From Mesorhizobium hawassense (GTDB lineage Bacteria; Pseudomonadota; Alphaproteobacteria; Rhizobiales; Rhizobiaceae): a stretch of 64,000 nucleotides of DNA. The position numbers were made by a program, and so were the translations under genes. Location of the stretch: assembly GCF_003289945.1 (NCBI RefSeq), contig NZ_QMBP01000004.1, positions 186,001 to 250,000 on the forward strand, given 5' to 3'. Positions 25,391 through 35,005 of the stretch are shown here, in pieces. The notes beneath the pieces were generated by a model. That model searched no databases, was not told where the DNA came from, and saw only the letters and a program-made list of their open reading frames with translations. Numbering within the stretch: the stretch's first letter is position 1; each line of letters opens with the position of its first letter.

Positions 25391-26425
25391 ATGAAAATGA
25401 TCAAATGGGGGGCCGCTGCCATGGCCCTGGGCCTCGTTCATCTGGCAGCACCCGCGGAAGCCGCCGGCGGCAAGACGCTGGAGACCGTGAAGGCGCGCGG
25501 CGTGCTCAACTGCACCGGCCATGACGGCTCCTATCTCGGCTTCGCCGAGGTGGACGACAAGGGCAACTGGAAGGGCATGGACATCGATCTCTGCAAGGCG
25601 GTGGCGACCGCCGTGTTCGGCGATCCGGCGAAGCTCAAGATCGTGCCGATCAGCTGGGCGCAGCGCTGGCCCTCGCTGCAGTCGGGCGACGTCGACATCA
25701 TCATCAAGGCGTCCGGCGGCACGCTCAGCCGCGACACCGAGCTCGGCCTGCAATTCTCCATGTCCTATTACCTCGGCACGACCAAGGTGATGGCGCATAA
25801 GGAGCTCAACCTGAAGTCGCTCAAGGATGCCAATGGCGGCACGATCTGCATTCCGGCTGGGACGACCATCGAACAGCAGGTTGCGGCCTATGCGCAGAAG
25901 GTCGGGATCAAGCTGGAACCGGTCGTCATCGAAAAGACGGAAGAGCTTGAGCAAGCATACTTCTCGGGCCGCTGCGACATGTATGCCCAGTGGGGGCCGG
26001 TTCTCGCAATCGCACGTGTCGCCAAGGGCAAGGTCGACGACCACGTGATCCTGCCCGATGTGCTCGCCGTCGAGCCCGAGGTCATGATCGTACGGCAAGG
26101 CGACGACAATTGGGTCGACGTCGCCAACTGGACACTCACTGCCCTGACCTTCGCCGAGCAGGAAGGCATCACCTCCAAGAATGTCGACGAGATCAAGGCC
26201 AAGCCGACGTCGCCGGCGGTCGCCAAGTTCCTCGGTGTGTCGCCAGGCATGGGCAAGGGTCTCGGACTTCCCGACGACTGGGCCTACAACGTGATCAAGA
26301 AGGTCGGCAACTACGGCGAGATCTTCGATCGCGACCTTGGCAAGGACTCGCCCTACAAGATGGATCGCGAGCTGACCAACCTCTGGAACAACGGCGGCGT
26401 CCTGTTCCCGCTTGTGATCGACTGA
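25391..26425 (+). CDS. Periplasmic amino-acid-binding protein of an Aap-like ABC importer
   Basis: A 344-residue binding protein starting at ATG 25391 (GGAG 9 bases upstream). A Sec signal peptide of about 25 residues ends near AEAAGG. The mature N-terminus (TVKARGVLNCTGHDGSYLGF) and GMDIDLCKAVATAVFGD match the family of polar and general amino-acid receptors such as AapJ. It delivers ligand to the two permeases encoded next. A perfect hairpin follows the stop and probably keeps its message level above that of the permeases. The ligand is likely an amino acid or N-substituted derivative but cannot be read from sequence. Confidence 0.9.
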   Translation: MKMIKWGAAAMALGLVHLAAPAEAAGGKTLETVKARGVLNCTGHDGSYLGFAEVDDKGNWKGMDIDLCKAVATAVFGDPAKLKIVPISWAQRWPSLQSGDVDIIIKASGGTLSRDTELGLQFSMSYYLGTTKVMAHKELNLKSLKDANGGTICIPAGTTIEQQVAAYAQKVGIKLEPVVIEKTEELEQAYFSGRCDMYAQWGPVLAIARVAKGKVDDHVILPDVLAVEPEVMIVRQGDDNWVDVANWTLTALTFAEQEGITSKNVDEIKAKPTSPAVAKFLGVSPGMGKGLGLPDDWAYNVIKKVGNYGEIFDRDLGKDSPYKMDRELTNLWNNGGVLFPLVID

Positions 26426-26450
26426 TCCACTTCTAAGGCGTCCTCTGTAA

Positions 26451-26478
26451 GTTCCGCCTGGCTCTCGCCAGGCGGAAC
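26451..26478 (+). promoter_or_regulatory. Intercistronic 11-bp stem-loop after the binding-protein gene
   Basis: GTTCCGCCTGG (26451-26461) pairs perfectly with CCAGGCGGAAC (26468-26478) around a 6-base loop. It lies between the binding-protein stop and the first permease start with no T-tract, the usual setting for a partial terminator or mRNA-stabilising hairpin. Confidence 0.75.
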
Positions 26479-26502
26479 CAGCGGCAATTGGGAGATTGGC
26501 AT

Positions 26503-27666
26503 ATGGTCAGCCTGCTGAGAAATCAGAAAGTCCGCAACGCGCTGTTGCAGGTTCTCTATGTCGGCTCGCTTGCGGGGATGGTCCTTGCCTGCGTGATGAT
26601 CGCCAGGCGCAACCTCGCTGAGCAAGGCATCACCTCCGGGTTCGACTTCCTCTTCAAGTCGACGGGATGGGATGTGAACTTCTCGCTCCTGCCCGCCACG
26701 GCCAATGATCCCTATTGGTGGTACTTCCTCATCGGCATCGTCAACACGCTCTTCCTGGGAAGCACCGGACTGATCCTGGCGACGATTGTCGGCACGATTG
26801 TCGGACTGGCGCGCACCTCCTCGAACGAACTGGCGCGACTGCTCGGCCGCACCTACGTGGATATCTTCCGCAACATCCCGCTGATCCTCCAGGTCTTCTT
26901 CTGGTACGCGGTCATCACGCACCTTCCAACGCCGCGCGCCGCGCATGAGGCCTTTGGCATCTTGCTGAGCAGTCGCGGCCTCTACGTACCAATCCCAAAT
27001 GTCGGCGGCGTTGCGTTTGCGGCGGCGGCAATCGCGTTGATCGCGGCAATCGCGCTTCCGGTCTGGCTTGGACGGACATCGCGCCTCAATCAGCCTGTCG
27101 GCGAGCGCCTCGGCATCCAGCTGACCGGCGCGGCGGCAGCACTGGCTTGCGCCGTCGTCATCCTTGCGGTCGGCCGCCTGCCCGACCTGGCGTTGCTCGA
27201 CTTCCCCGCCTTGCAGGGGCTCAACATCAAGGGGGGCTTGCGCATTCCGCCGGAGTTTTCCGCGCTGGCTGTGGCCATCGCCATCTATGGCGGCTCCTAC
27301 ATCGCCGAGATCGTGCGCGGCGGCTTCAAGGCTGTCGGTAAGGGCCAGATGGAAGCGGCCCAGTCGCTGGGGCTGAGCCCCTGGCGCGTCTTCACGCTGG
27401 TCAGGCTGCCGCTGGCACTTCGCGCCATGCTGCCGATCCTCGCCAACCAATATGTCTGGTTGATGAAGGCAACGACCATGGGCATTGCGGTCGGCTTCAC
27501 CGACTTCTTCATGATCGTGGCTCTGACGATCAATCATTCCGGCCAGACCCTCGAAGCGATCGGCATCCTGATGGCGGGTTTCCTCGCCATCAATCTCAGC
27601 CTAGCCGCCGTGTTCAACCGCATCAACAAAGCCATTGCCCTCAAGGGCAATCAACTGAGGGGATGA
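26503..27666 (+). CDS. Amino-acid ABC importer permease (AapQ-like)
   Basis: A 387-residue inner-membrane protein starting at ATG 26503 with GGGAG upstream. Several hydrophobic segments are visible, and the C-terminal EAA loop reads GGFKAVGKGQMEAAQSLGLS, the contact with the ATPase. The large insertion between the first and later transmembrane segments is typical of AapQ/BztB permeases, which are longer than HisM/HisQ types. It pairs with the next permease as a heterodimer. Confidence 0.9.
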   Translation: MVSLLRNQKVRNALLQVLYVGSLAGMVLACVMIARRNLAEQGITSGFDFLFKSTGWDVNFSLLPATANDPYWWYFLIGIVNTLFLGSTGLILATIVGTIVGLARTSSNELARLLGRTYVDIFRNIPLILQVFFWYAVITHLPTPRAAHEAFGILLSSRGLYVPIPNVGGVAFAAAAIALIAAIALPVWLGRTSRLNQPVGERLGIQLTGAAAALACAVVILAVGRLPDLALLDFPALQGLNIKGGLRIPPEFSALAVAIAIYGGSYIAEIVRGGFKAVGKGQMEAAQSLGLSPWRVFTLVRLPLALRAMLPILANQYVWLMKATTMGIAVGFTDFFMIVALTINHSGQTLEAIGILMAGFLAINLSLAAVFNRINKAIALKGNQLRG

Positions 27667-27669
27667 GAG

Positions 27670-28749
27670 ATGGAGATGGTCGTTGTTGCTCCCCCTGCTC
27701 CGGGAAGGCTCGAAGACCTGAGACGGCGCTTCCTTGCGACGCCGCTTCAAGCTCTGCTGTCGCTGGTCTCCCTTGCCGTCATGGTCTTCCTGGCCTGGAA
27801 GCTGCTCAACTGGGCTGTCTTCGCGGCCGTGTTCACGACCAGCGGCGGGCCGGTGGCCTGCCAGGCAGCGGCGGGAGCCTGCTGGTCGGTGATCGCTGCC
27901 AGGTGGCGGATCATCCTCTTCGGCCTCTATCCCTTCGAGGAGCAGTGGCGCTCGGCGCTGGCCTGCGTCAGCGTGGTGGTGATGACGGTGCTGAGCTGCA
28001 TCCCGGCCTTCTGGACGGGCCGCCGCATCGCGCTCGTCTGGGGAGCCGGGGCGAGCCTCTATTATGTGCTGATGAAAGGCGGCGTGCTTGGCCTTCCCTA
28101 TGTCGGCGAGGAAGCCTGGGGCGGGCTGGCGCTCACCCTCTTCATCTTCGTCACCACCTGCCTGATCGGCTTCCCACTGGCGATCTGCCTGGCGCTGCTG
28201 CGCCGATCGGACCTGCCCTGGATATCCAGGACCACCGGTCTCATCATCGATGGGGTTCGCTCACTACCGCTGATCTCGATCCTCTTCACCTTCGCCATCG
28301 TCCTGCCTTTCGCACTGCCGCAATGGCTGCAGGGTGACAAGCTCTACCGGGTCATCCTGGGCTCCGCCCTGTTCTTCTCGGCCTATCAGGCCGAGATCGT
28401 CCGGGGCGGCATGCAGGGTGTTCCCAGCGGGCAGGAAGAAGCCGCCATGGCCCTCGGCATGAGCTACTGGCAACGCATCAGCCGCATCGTGCTCCCGCAG
28501 GCCATGCGCAACGCGTTGCCAGCGACGATCAACCAGTTCGTGGTCGCGTTCAAGGAGACTTCACTGGTGGTCATCGTCGGCTTCTTCGAGATCCTCGCTT
28601 CCGGTAATGCGGCCTACGGAACCGGCGATTGGCGCTTTGCCTATGTCGAAGTCTACGCCTTCATCGCCCTCATCTATTTCGTCTTTGTCTTCAGCCTGTC
28701 CCGTTACGGCGCTTACCTCGAGCGGCGAATGGCGGTCGGCGAACGCTAA
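27670..28749 (+). CDS. Amino-acid ABC importer permease (AapM-like)
   Basis: A 359-residue membrane protein whose EAA motif reads [20 protein letters not shown]. It has the N-terminal extended region and conserved [12 protein letters not shown] of AapM/BztC-type permeases. It starts 3 bases after the previous permease and forms the second half of the transmembrane channel. Confidence 0.9.
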   Translation: MEMVVVAPPAPGRLEDLRRRFLATPLQALLSLVSLAVMVFLAWKLLNWAVFAAVFTTSGGPVACQAAAGACWSVIAARWRIILFGLYPFEEQWRSALACVSVVVMTVLSCIPAFWTGRRIALVWGAGASLYYVLMKGGVLGLPYVGEEAWGGLALTLFIFVTTCLIGFPLAICLALLRRSDLPWISRTTGLIIDGVRSLPLISILFTFAIVLPFALPQWLQGDKLYRVILGSALFFSAYQAEIVRGGMQGVPSGQEEAAMALGMSYWQRISRIVLPQAMRNALPATINQFVVAFKETSLVVIVGFFEILASGNAAYGTGDWRFAYVEVYAFIALIYFVFVFSLSRYGAYLERRMAVGER

Positions 28750-28760
28750 GGGAGGCATGC

Positions 28761-29516
28761 ATGAATTCGACGCTCCCGTCCGGCCCGGCCGTCCGCATCG
28801 AAGGCCTCGACAAATACTACGGATCGTTCCACGCGCTGCGGAAGATAAACCTCTCCGTCGAGCGCGGCGAAAAAATCGTCATCTGCGGACCGTCCGGTTC
28901 GGGCAAATCCACCTTGATCCGCTGCGTCAACCGGCTCGAACAGCATAATGGCGGCCGCATTACGGTGCTGGGCACCGAGCTCAACGACGATGTCGGCAAC
29001 ATCGATGGGATCAGGCGCGAAGTCGGCATGGTGTTCCAGCACTTCAACCTGTTTCCACACATGACGGTGCTGGAGAACTGCATGATCGCGCCGATGATCG
29101 TGCGCAAGCGGCCGCGCGCCGAAGCCGAGACGACTGCCCGGCGTTTTCTGGAAAAGGTCCGCATTCCGGAGCAGGCGATGAAGTTTCCCGGGCAGTTGTC
29201 CGGCGGCCAGCAGCAGCGTGTCGCGATCGCACGCGCGCTCTGCATGCAGCCGCAGATCATGCTGTTCGACGAGCCGACCTCGGCGCTCGACCCCGAGATG
29301 ATCGCTGAGGTGCTGGATGTCATGGTGACGCTTGCCTCCGAAGGCATGACGATGATTTGCGTCACCCACGAGATGGGCTTCGCGCGCCGCGCCGCCGACC
29401 GGGTCATCTTCATGGATGGCGGCGAGATCGTCGAGCAGGCGCCGCCGGAGGAGTTCTTCACGTCCTCCCGAAACGAGCGCACCCGTCAGTTTCTGTCGCA
29501 GGTGCTGGGTCATTGA
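28761..29516 (+). CDS. Amino-acid ABC importer ATPase (AapP/GlnQ-like)
   Basis: A 251-residue nucleotide-binding subunit starting at ATG 28761, with GGGAGG directly upstream. Walker A is GPSGSGKST (residues 43-51), the signature is [15 protein letters not shown], Walker B is [14 protein letters not shown] and the switch His is in VTHEMGFA. These features are those of polar amino-acid importers of the GlnQ/AapP group. It completes the binding protein, two permeases and ATPase set. Confidence 0.93.
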   Translation: MNSTLPSGPAVRIEGLDKYYGSFHALRKINLSVERGEKIVICGPSGSGKSTLIRCVNRLEQHNGGRITVLGTELNDDVGNIDGIRREVGMVFQHFNLFPHMTVLENCMIAPMIVRKRPRAEAETTARRFLEKVRIPEQAMKFPGQLSGGQQQRVAIARALCMQPQIMLFDEPTSALDPEMIAEVLDVMVTLASEGMTMICVTHEMGFARRAADRVIFMDGGEIVEQAPPEEFFTSSRNERTRQFLSQVLGH

Positions 29517-29571
29517 ACGGCATCCGGGGAGATGCAACGTTCGGCAGGCAACAACATCACCAGGTACTTCA

Positions 29572-30982
29572 ATGACCGACCCCGCAGCCGCCTTGCGCGA
29601 GATACTCGGACCGAAAGGCTGGCTTTCGGGCGATGACGCTCAACCCTTCCAGCGCGATTGGCTCAACCGTTATGGCGTTCGGCCATTGGGCGTCGCCCGG
29701 CCGGCAAATACCGCGGAGGTGGCCGCGGTCGTCAAGGCTTGTCGGCAGGCCGGATTAGCCGTTGTGCCGCAAGGCGGCAACACCGGCCTGTGCGGCGGTG
29801 CTGTTGCCGATCAAACAAATGTGGTGATCGTCTCGCTGTCGCGCATGACGGCCATTGGCGAGCCCGATCCGGAGAGCGGCTCGATTGCGGTCGAGGCTGG
29901 CGTCGTGCTTGCCTCCCTGCACGAAGCGCTGGAGCCGCATGGGCTGATGTTCCCTATGCATCTGGGCGCCGAAGGCAGCGCCAGGATCGGCGGCCTGATC
30001 GGCACCAATGCCGGCGGCAGCCATGCATTCCGCTTCGGCATGATGCAGGACCTTGTGCTCGGCCTTGAGGTCGTGATGCCGGATGGCACGGTTTGGGACG
30101 GTCTTCGCGCGGTGCAGAAGGACAATGCCGGCTATCAGTTGCGCAAGCTGTTCTGCGGTTCGGAAGGCACGCTTGGAATTGTGACGCGAGCAGTGCTGCG
30201 CCTCTGTCCCATGCATCGGCAGCAGACGAGCGCGCTCCTGGTCATGTCCGATTTCGCGGCTGCCGTTTCCTTCGGCGCCTTCTTGCGCGGCGAGGCCGGA
30301 GAGTTCCTGACCGGCCTCGAATTCTTTTCCGATGTCGGCCTGACCCTGGCGCTCAAGCATCTGCCCGACCTCGCCTATCAGTTGGAGACGCGAGGCGACG
30401 TCTATCTGCTCGTCGAGATGGCGTCGGGCTCGACGCGCGTCCCCCTCGACGACATCCTGGCTTCGGCGCTGGAATGGGGCATGGAACAAGGCGTGGTCGT
30501 GGATGGCGCGCTGGCCAATTCGGGCGCGCAGCGCGCGCAGTTCTGGCGCCTGCGCGAGGAACAGCCCGAGGGACAGCGGCTGGAGGGCGAGCAGCTCAAG
30601 CACGACATCTCCGTGCCGCCAGGCGCGATCGCGCGCTTCATCGAAGCCGGCGCCAAGACCTGCCACGACATCCTTCCGGGCACTCGGAGCAACCCGTTCG
30701 GCCATCTCGGCGACGGCAACATCCCACTACAATCTGTCGCCGCCCGAAGGCCGCGCCGATTTCGACGGCAAGGCCGGAGCGTTCGCCGAGGCGCTGGCCG
30801 CTTTAGCCACCGGGATGGGCGGCAGCTTCGCGGCCGAGCATGGCCTGGGCCGCGCCAAGATCGCCATGGCCGACCGGAATCGCGGCACTGTCGAGCGCGA
30901 GCTCATGGCGCGGTTGAAGGACGCGTTCGATCCGCAGGGCACGATGAACCCCAGTGTTTTGGTGCGAACCAGGGCGCGTTGA
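29572..30982 (+). pseudogene. FAD-binding D-2-hydroxyacid dehydrogenase (D-lactate/D-2-hydroxyglutarate type), frameshifted
   Basis: From ATG 29572 the frame gives a VAO-family flavoprotein: PQGGNTGLCGGAV is the FAD pyrophosphate loop, and GTNAGGSHAFRFG and GSEGTLGIVTRAVLRL follow at normal spacing. At 30723-30725 a run CCC replaces the expected CC: GHLGDGNIP continues in a wrong frame, while HYNLSPPEGRADFDG resumes one frame over and runs through AAEHGLGRAKIA to a normal end at 30982. One base was therefore gained. Without correction the upstream frame continues to 31155 with nonsense and loses the C-terminal metal and substrate residues. It follows the amino-acid importer by 55 bases. A sequencing error is possible because the change is in a short homopolymer. 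Confidence 0.8.
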
Positions 30983-31010
30983 GATTCAGGTCAGGCCGAG
31001 TCGAAAATGG

Positions 31011-31090
31011 CGGTTTCCGAGAACCGGAGCGGAGCGTACTTAAGGTACGTGAGCACTGGAAGCGCAGGAAGCCGGCATTTGCAGGCCGGC
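31011..31090. repeat. Hairpin-rich non-coding segment, possible REP-like element
   Basis: Three short inverted repeats follow one another: CGGTT/AACCG (31011-31026), CGTAC/GTACG around TTAAG (31035-31049), and two GCCGGC boxes (31071-31076, 31085-31090). They lie in the 259-base gap before the ThDP operon, where I see no gene. The look is that of a dispersed rhizobial intergenic element, but only one copy is in the window. Confidence 0.35.
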
Positions 31091-31241
31091 CTTGCCTGAA
31101 TATCGACACGCCTTGCACGGTAAAGAAAAACTTTCGTATGCATCGCATTTCTTGATTTCGCGCCGGTCCGCCACAGTGCAGGTATAGTTCCGAAGGGCAG
31201 GCTCGGTCCGCTTGCCGCCAGCTTTAAGAGGATGTCGAGGC

Positions 31242-32912
31242 ATGGTCCGCAATGGCGGTCACCTTCTTGTCGAGTGCCTGATCGCCTTGGGCGCGACCAA
31301 GAGCTTCGGCGTTCCCGGCGAAAGCTATCTCGCCGTGCTCGACGCCTTGCACGACACCCATGGCAAGCTCGACTATGTGCTTTGCCGCAACGAGGGCGGC
31401 GCGGCCTTCATGGCATCGGCCTATGGCAAGCTGACGGGATCGCCGGGCATCTGCTTCGTGACGCGCGGCCCGGGCGTGACCAATGCCAGCATCGGCGTGC
31501 ATACCGCGATGCAGGACAGCTCGCCGATGATCCTGTTCGTCGGCCAGGTCGGCACCGACATGAAGGGCCGTGAAGCCTTCCAGGAAATCGACTACCGGGC
31601 GGTGTACGGAACGGTCGCCAAATGGGCTGTCGAGATCGACGACGTCGCGCGGCTGCCCGAAATCGTGGCGCGCGCCTGGACCACGGCCTTGACCGGACGG
31701 CCCGGCCCCGTCGTCGTCGCGCTGCCGGAAGATATGCTGACGACCCTGACCGAGGCCGCGCCGCTCAGCGGCCCCGCTTCGATTTTCGAAGCTGCTCCAT
31801 CGCAGGACGCCATCGCGTCGGCGCTGGAAATGCTTGCCTCCGCCGAGAGGCCGGTGCTGCTCATGGGCGGCGCCAACTGGACGGCTGACGGGATTGCCGC
31901 GCTCCAGGCCTTCGCCGAGGCTTCCGACATCCCTGTCGTCGCCGCCTTCCGCTACCAGGACCAGTTCGACAACCATTCGCCCGTTTTCGTCGGCGAAGCC
32001 GGCGTCGGCATGGTGGCGCATGTCAAGAAGCTGGTCGGCGACGCCGACGTGATCCTGGCCGTCAATGTCCGCTTCGGCGAGATGACCACCGATGGCTACA
32101 CGCTGCTTTCCGTACCGGTGCCGCGCCAGAAGCTGATTCATGTGCACGGCTCCGATCGCGAGATCGGCAAGATCTATGTGCCGACGATCGGCATCCATGC
32201 CGGCCCGAACGCCTTCGCCAAGGCACTTACCTCGGTCAAGGGTGGCTGGGCCGACTGGCGCGCGGAGGCGCGCAAGGCCTATGAAGGCACCTTCGCCGCG
32301 CCCGTCCAGCCCGGCCCCGTCGACATGGTCGCGGTCAGCGCCTGGCTGCGCGAGACCTTGCCGGCAGACGTCATCTTGACCAACGGCGCCGGCAATTTCA
32401 CGGTATGGCCGAACAAGTTCTTCAAATTCGGGCCGCAGGCGCGGCTGCTTGCGCCGCAATCCGGCGCCATGGGCTACGGCCTGCCGGCGGCGGTCGCCGC
32501 CAAGGTCGCGTATCCTCAGCGCACAGTCGTCTGCTTTGCCGGCGACGGCGACTTCCAGATGAACTGCCAGGAACTCGGCACCGCGATGCAGGCGGGCGCG
32601 CAGCCGATCGTGCTGATCATCAACAACGGCATCTACGGCACCATCCGCGCGCATCAGGAGCGCAACTACCCGGCGCGCGTTTCCGGCACCTCGCTGGAAA
32701 ACCCCGACTTCGTGACGCTGGCCAAGGCTTACGGCTTCCACGCCGAGCGTGTCGAAGCGACACAGGATTTCGCCGCGGCGTTCGAGCGGGCGCTGAAGTC
32801 CGCGACCGGCGCGGTCCTCGACATCGCCATCTCGCCCGAAGCGCTCACGCCCCGGCAGACCCTCTCCCAGATGCGCGACGCCGCGCTCGCTTCCCAGAAG
32901 GCCAAGGCATGA
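31242..32912 (+). CDS. ThDP-dependent enzyme of the acetolactate synthase family
   Basis: A complete 556-residue enzyme starting at ATG 31242. The activating Glu51 lies in CRNEGGAAFMASAYGKLTG. The ThDP motif starts GDGDFQMNCQELG and ends in NNGIYGT, and the middle domain is of the transhydrogenase-like type. Despite similarity to IlvB there is no regulatory subunit gene, so a catabolic role (2-oxo acid decarboxylation or carboligation) is more likely than branched-chain synthesis. It overlaps hyuA by 4 bases (ATGA) and begins a five-gene operon. It differs clearly from the partial ThDP enzyme at the left edge. Confidence 0.88.
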   Translation: MVRNGGHLLVECLIALGATKSFGVPGESYLAVLDALHDTHGKLDYVLCRNEGGAAFMASAYGKLTGSPGICFVTRGPGVTNASIGVHTAMQDSSPMILFVGQVGTDMKGREAFQEIDYRAVYGTVAKWAVEIDDVARLPEIVARAWTTALTGRPGPVVVALPEDMLTTLTEAAPLSGPASIFEAAPSQDAIASALEMLASAERPVLLMGGANWTADGIAALQAFAEASDIPVVAAFRYQDQFDNHSPVFVGEAGVGMVAHVKKLVGDADVILAVNVRFGEMTTDGYTLLSVPVPRQKLIHVHGSDREIGKIYVPTIGIHAGPNAFAKALTSVKGGWADWRAEARKAYEGTFAAPVQPGPVDMVAVSAWLRETLPADVILTNGAGNFTVWPNKFFKFGPQARLLAPQSGAMGYGLPAAVAAKVAYPQRTVVCFAGDGDFQMNCQELGTAMQAGAQPIVLIINNGIYGTIRAHQERNYPARVSGTSLENPDFVTLAKAYGFHAERVEATQDFAAAFERALKSATGAVLDIAISPEALTPRQTLSQMRDAALASQKAKA

Positions 32913-35005
32913 CCTCCAGATCAGACGACATCCGCCTCGGCGCGGACATCGGCGGCACCTTCACCGACATCGCCCTCGATGTCAGGGGAACGATGTTCTC
33001 GACCAAGGTACTGACCAATTATGCCGCACCCGAGCAGGCGATCCTCGACGGCATCGACGTCGTCATCCGCGATGCCGGAATTTCAGCAGCCGAGATCGGC
33101 ATCATCATCCACGGCACGACGCTCGCCACCAACGCGCTGATCGAGCGCCGTGGCGCCAGGACGGCGCTGATCACGACGGAAGGTTTCCGCGACGTGATCG
33201 AGATGCGGACGGAAAACCGCTTCGAGCAATACGATCTCAACCTGCAACTGCCGAAGCCGCTGATCCCGCGCGAGGACCGTTTCACGGTCAAGGGCCGCAT
33301 CGGGGCCGAAGGGCAGGAATTGCAGCCCCTCGACGAAGCCGCCCTCGAAGAGATCGCCGATCGCATCGCGGCCGGCAATTTCGGCTCGGTCGCGATCGGC
33401 TTCATCCATGCCTACGCCAATCCGGACCACGAGCAGCGAGCTCGTAAGATCCTCGCCCGCAAACTCAGCATCCCTATTTCGATCAGCGCCGAGGTCTCGC
33501 CGCAGATGCGCGAGTTCGAGCGCTTCAACACGGTCTGCGCCAACGCCTATGTGCGGCCGCAGATGGCCGACTATCTCGCCCGCCTGCAGACGCGCCTGAA
33601 GGACATGGGCGCCGAATGCCCTGTCTTCATGATCCATTCCGGCGGCGGCCTGATCTCGGTGGAGACCGCTTCGGAATTCCCGGTGCGACTGGTCGAATCC
33701 GGCCCCGCCGGCGGCGCGATCTTTGCCGCCGACATCGCCCGTCGCTTCGGTCTGGAAAATGTCGTCTCCTATGACATGGGCGGCACCACCGCAAAGATCT
33801 GCCTGATCGAGGACTATGCGCCGCGCACCGCGCGGACCTTCGAAGTGGCCCGCACCTATCGCTTCTCGAAAGGCTCGGGCATGCCGATCTCCATTCCGGT
33901 GATCGAGATGATCGAGATCGGCGCCGGCGGCGGCTCCATCGCCTGGGTCGACGCCATGGGCCGCATTCAGACGGGGCCTGAAAGCGCCGGCTCGGAGCCG
34001 GGTCCGGCCTGTTACGGCCGCGGCGGCAAGCGCCCGGCGATCACCGATGCCGACCTGGTGCTCGGCAAGCTCGACCCCGACAATTTTGCCGGCGGCGCGA
34101 TCAGGCTCGACACGGCCGCGTCGGAACAGGCGATCCTGCGCGATGTCGGCGAGCGCCTGTCGCTGAATGCCATGTCGACCGCCTTCGGTATCTGCGAGGT
34201 GGTGGACGAGAACATGGCCAATGCCGCCCGCGTCCATGCCGTCGAGAACGGCAAGAACATCTCCGACAATCTGATGATCGCCTTCGGCGGCGCCGCGCCC
34301 CTCCACGCCGCAAGGCTCTGTGAAAAGCTCGGCATCGACCAGTGCATCGTGCCGCGCGGCGCCGGCGTCGGGTCGGCGATCGGCTTCCTCAAGGCGCCGT
34401 TCGGCTATGAGGCGCTGGCCTCGAAGCTGACGCGCCTGTCGCGCTTCAAACCGCCGGAAGTGAATGCCCTGCTCGCCGACCTCAAGGCCTCCGCCGAGGG
34501 TTTCGTCCGTAGCGGCGCCAGCGGCAGGATCGTCTGCGAGATCACGGCTTTCATGCGCTATGCCGGCCAGGGCTGGGAAATCCCCGTGCCACTGGCGGAC
34601 GAGCCGTTCGGCGACGATGCGGTGGCCAAGCTCAAGGACCTGTTCGAGAGCAGCTATCAGCGCTTCTTCGGCCGCGCCATCGAAGGCCTCGACGGGCTGG
34701 AGATCGAGATCGTCACCTGGTCGGTGAAGGCCACCGATGTTCGTCCTGCCGTTGCGAGGCACGAGCTGACCAAGGGCAAGAAGACGAACCAACCGGCGAC
34801 GACCCGCGCGGTCTTCGATCCGGCGACCGGCGCGCCGCAGACCTATGGCATCGTCGAGCGCGATACGCTTTGCGCCGGCGACCGCGTCGCCGGCCCGGCC
34901 GTCATCGTCGAGCGCGAGACCTCCACCGTCGTCACCACCAGCTTCGACGCCGTCATCCAGAGCGACGGCGCAATCCTTCTGGTCCGCAAAGGCAGCCAGT
35001 CATGA
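32909..35005 (+). CDS. hyuA: Hydantoinase/oxoprolinase subunit A
   Basis: A 698-residue ASKHA-fold protein. The ATP site reads GADIGGTFTDIAL, with GTTLATNALIERRGA and a second phosphate loop DMGGTTAKICL further on. The family cleaves cyclic amides such as hydantoins and 5-oxoproline with ATP, or carboxylates ketones, together with subunit B. Its start overlaps the ThDP gene stop and its stop overlaps hyuB (both ATGA), so the three are made in step. The actual substrate is not indicated by the sequence. Confidence 0.92.
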   Translation: MTSRSDDIRLGADIGGTFTDIALDVRGTMFSTKVLTNYAAPEQAILDGIDVVIRDAGISAAEIGIIIHGTTLATNALIERRGARTALITTEGFRDVIEMRTENRFEQYDLNLQLPKPLIPREDRFTVKGRIGAEGQELQPLDEAALEEIADRIAAGNFGSVAIGFIHAYANPDHEQRARKILARKLSIPISISAEVSPQMREFERFNTVCANAYVRPQMADYLARLQTRLKDMGAECPVFMIHSGGGLISVETASEFPVRLVESGPAGGAIFAADIARRFGLENVVSYDMGGTTAKICLIEDYAPRTARTFEVARTYRFSKGSGMPISIPVIEMIEIGAGGGSIAWVDAMGRIQTGPESAGSEPGPACYGRGGKRPAITDADLVLGKLDPDNFAGGAIRLDTAASEQAILRDVGERLSLNAMSTAFGICEVVDENMANAARVHAVENGKNISDNLMIAFGGAAPLHAARLCEKLGIDQCIVPRGAGVGSAIGFLKAPFGYEALASKLTRLSRFKPPEVNALLADLKASAEGFVRSGASGRIVCEITAFMRYAGQGWEIPVPLADEPFGDDAVAKLKDLFESSYQRFFGRAIEGLDGLEIEIVTWSVKATDVRPAVARHELTKGKKTNQPATTRAVFDPATGAPQTYGIVERDTLCAGDRVAGPAVIVERETSTVVTTSFDAVIQSDGAILLVRKGSQS

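Noticed and set aside
31011..31090. Remnant of an insertion sequence
   Set aside because: No transposase frame, terminal inverted repeats or target duplication could be recognised; only short hairpins remain.
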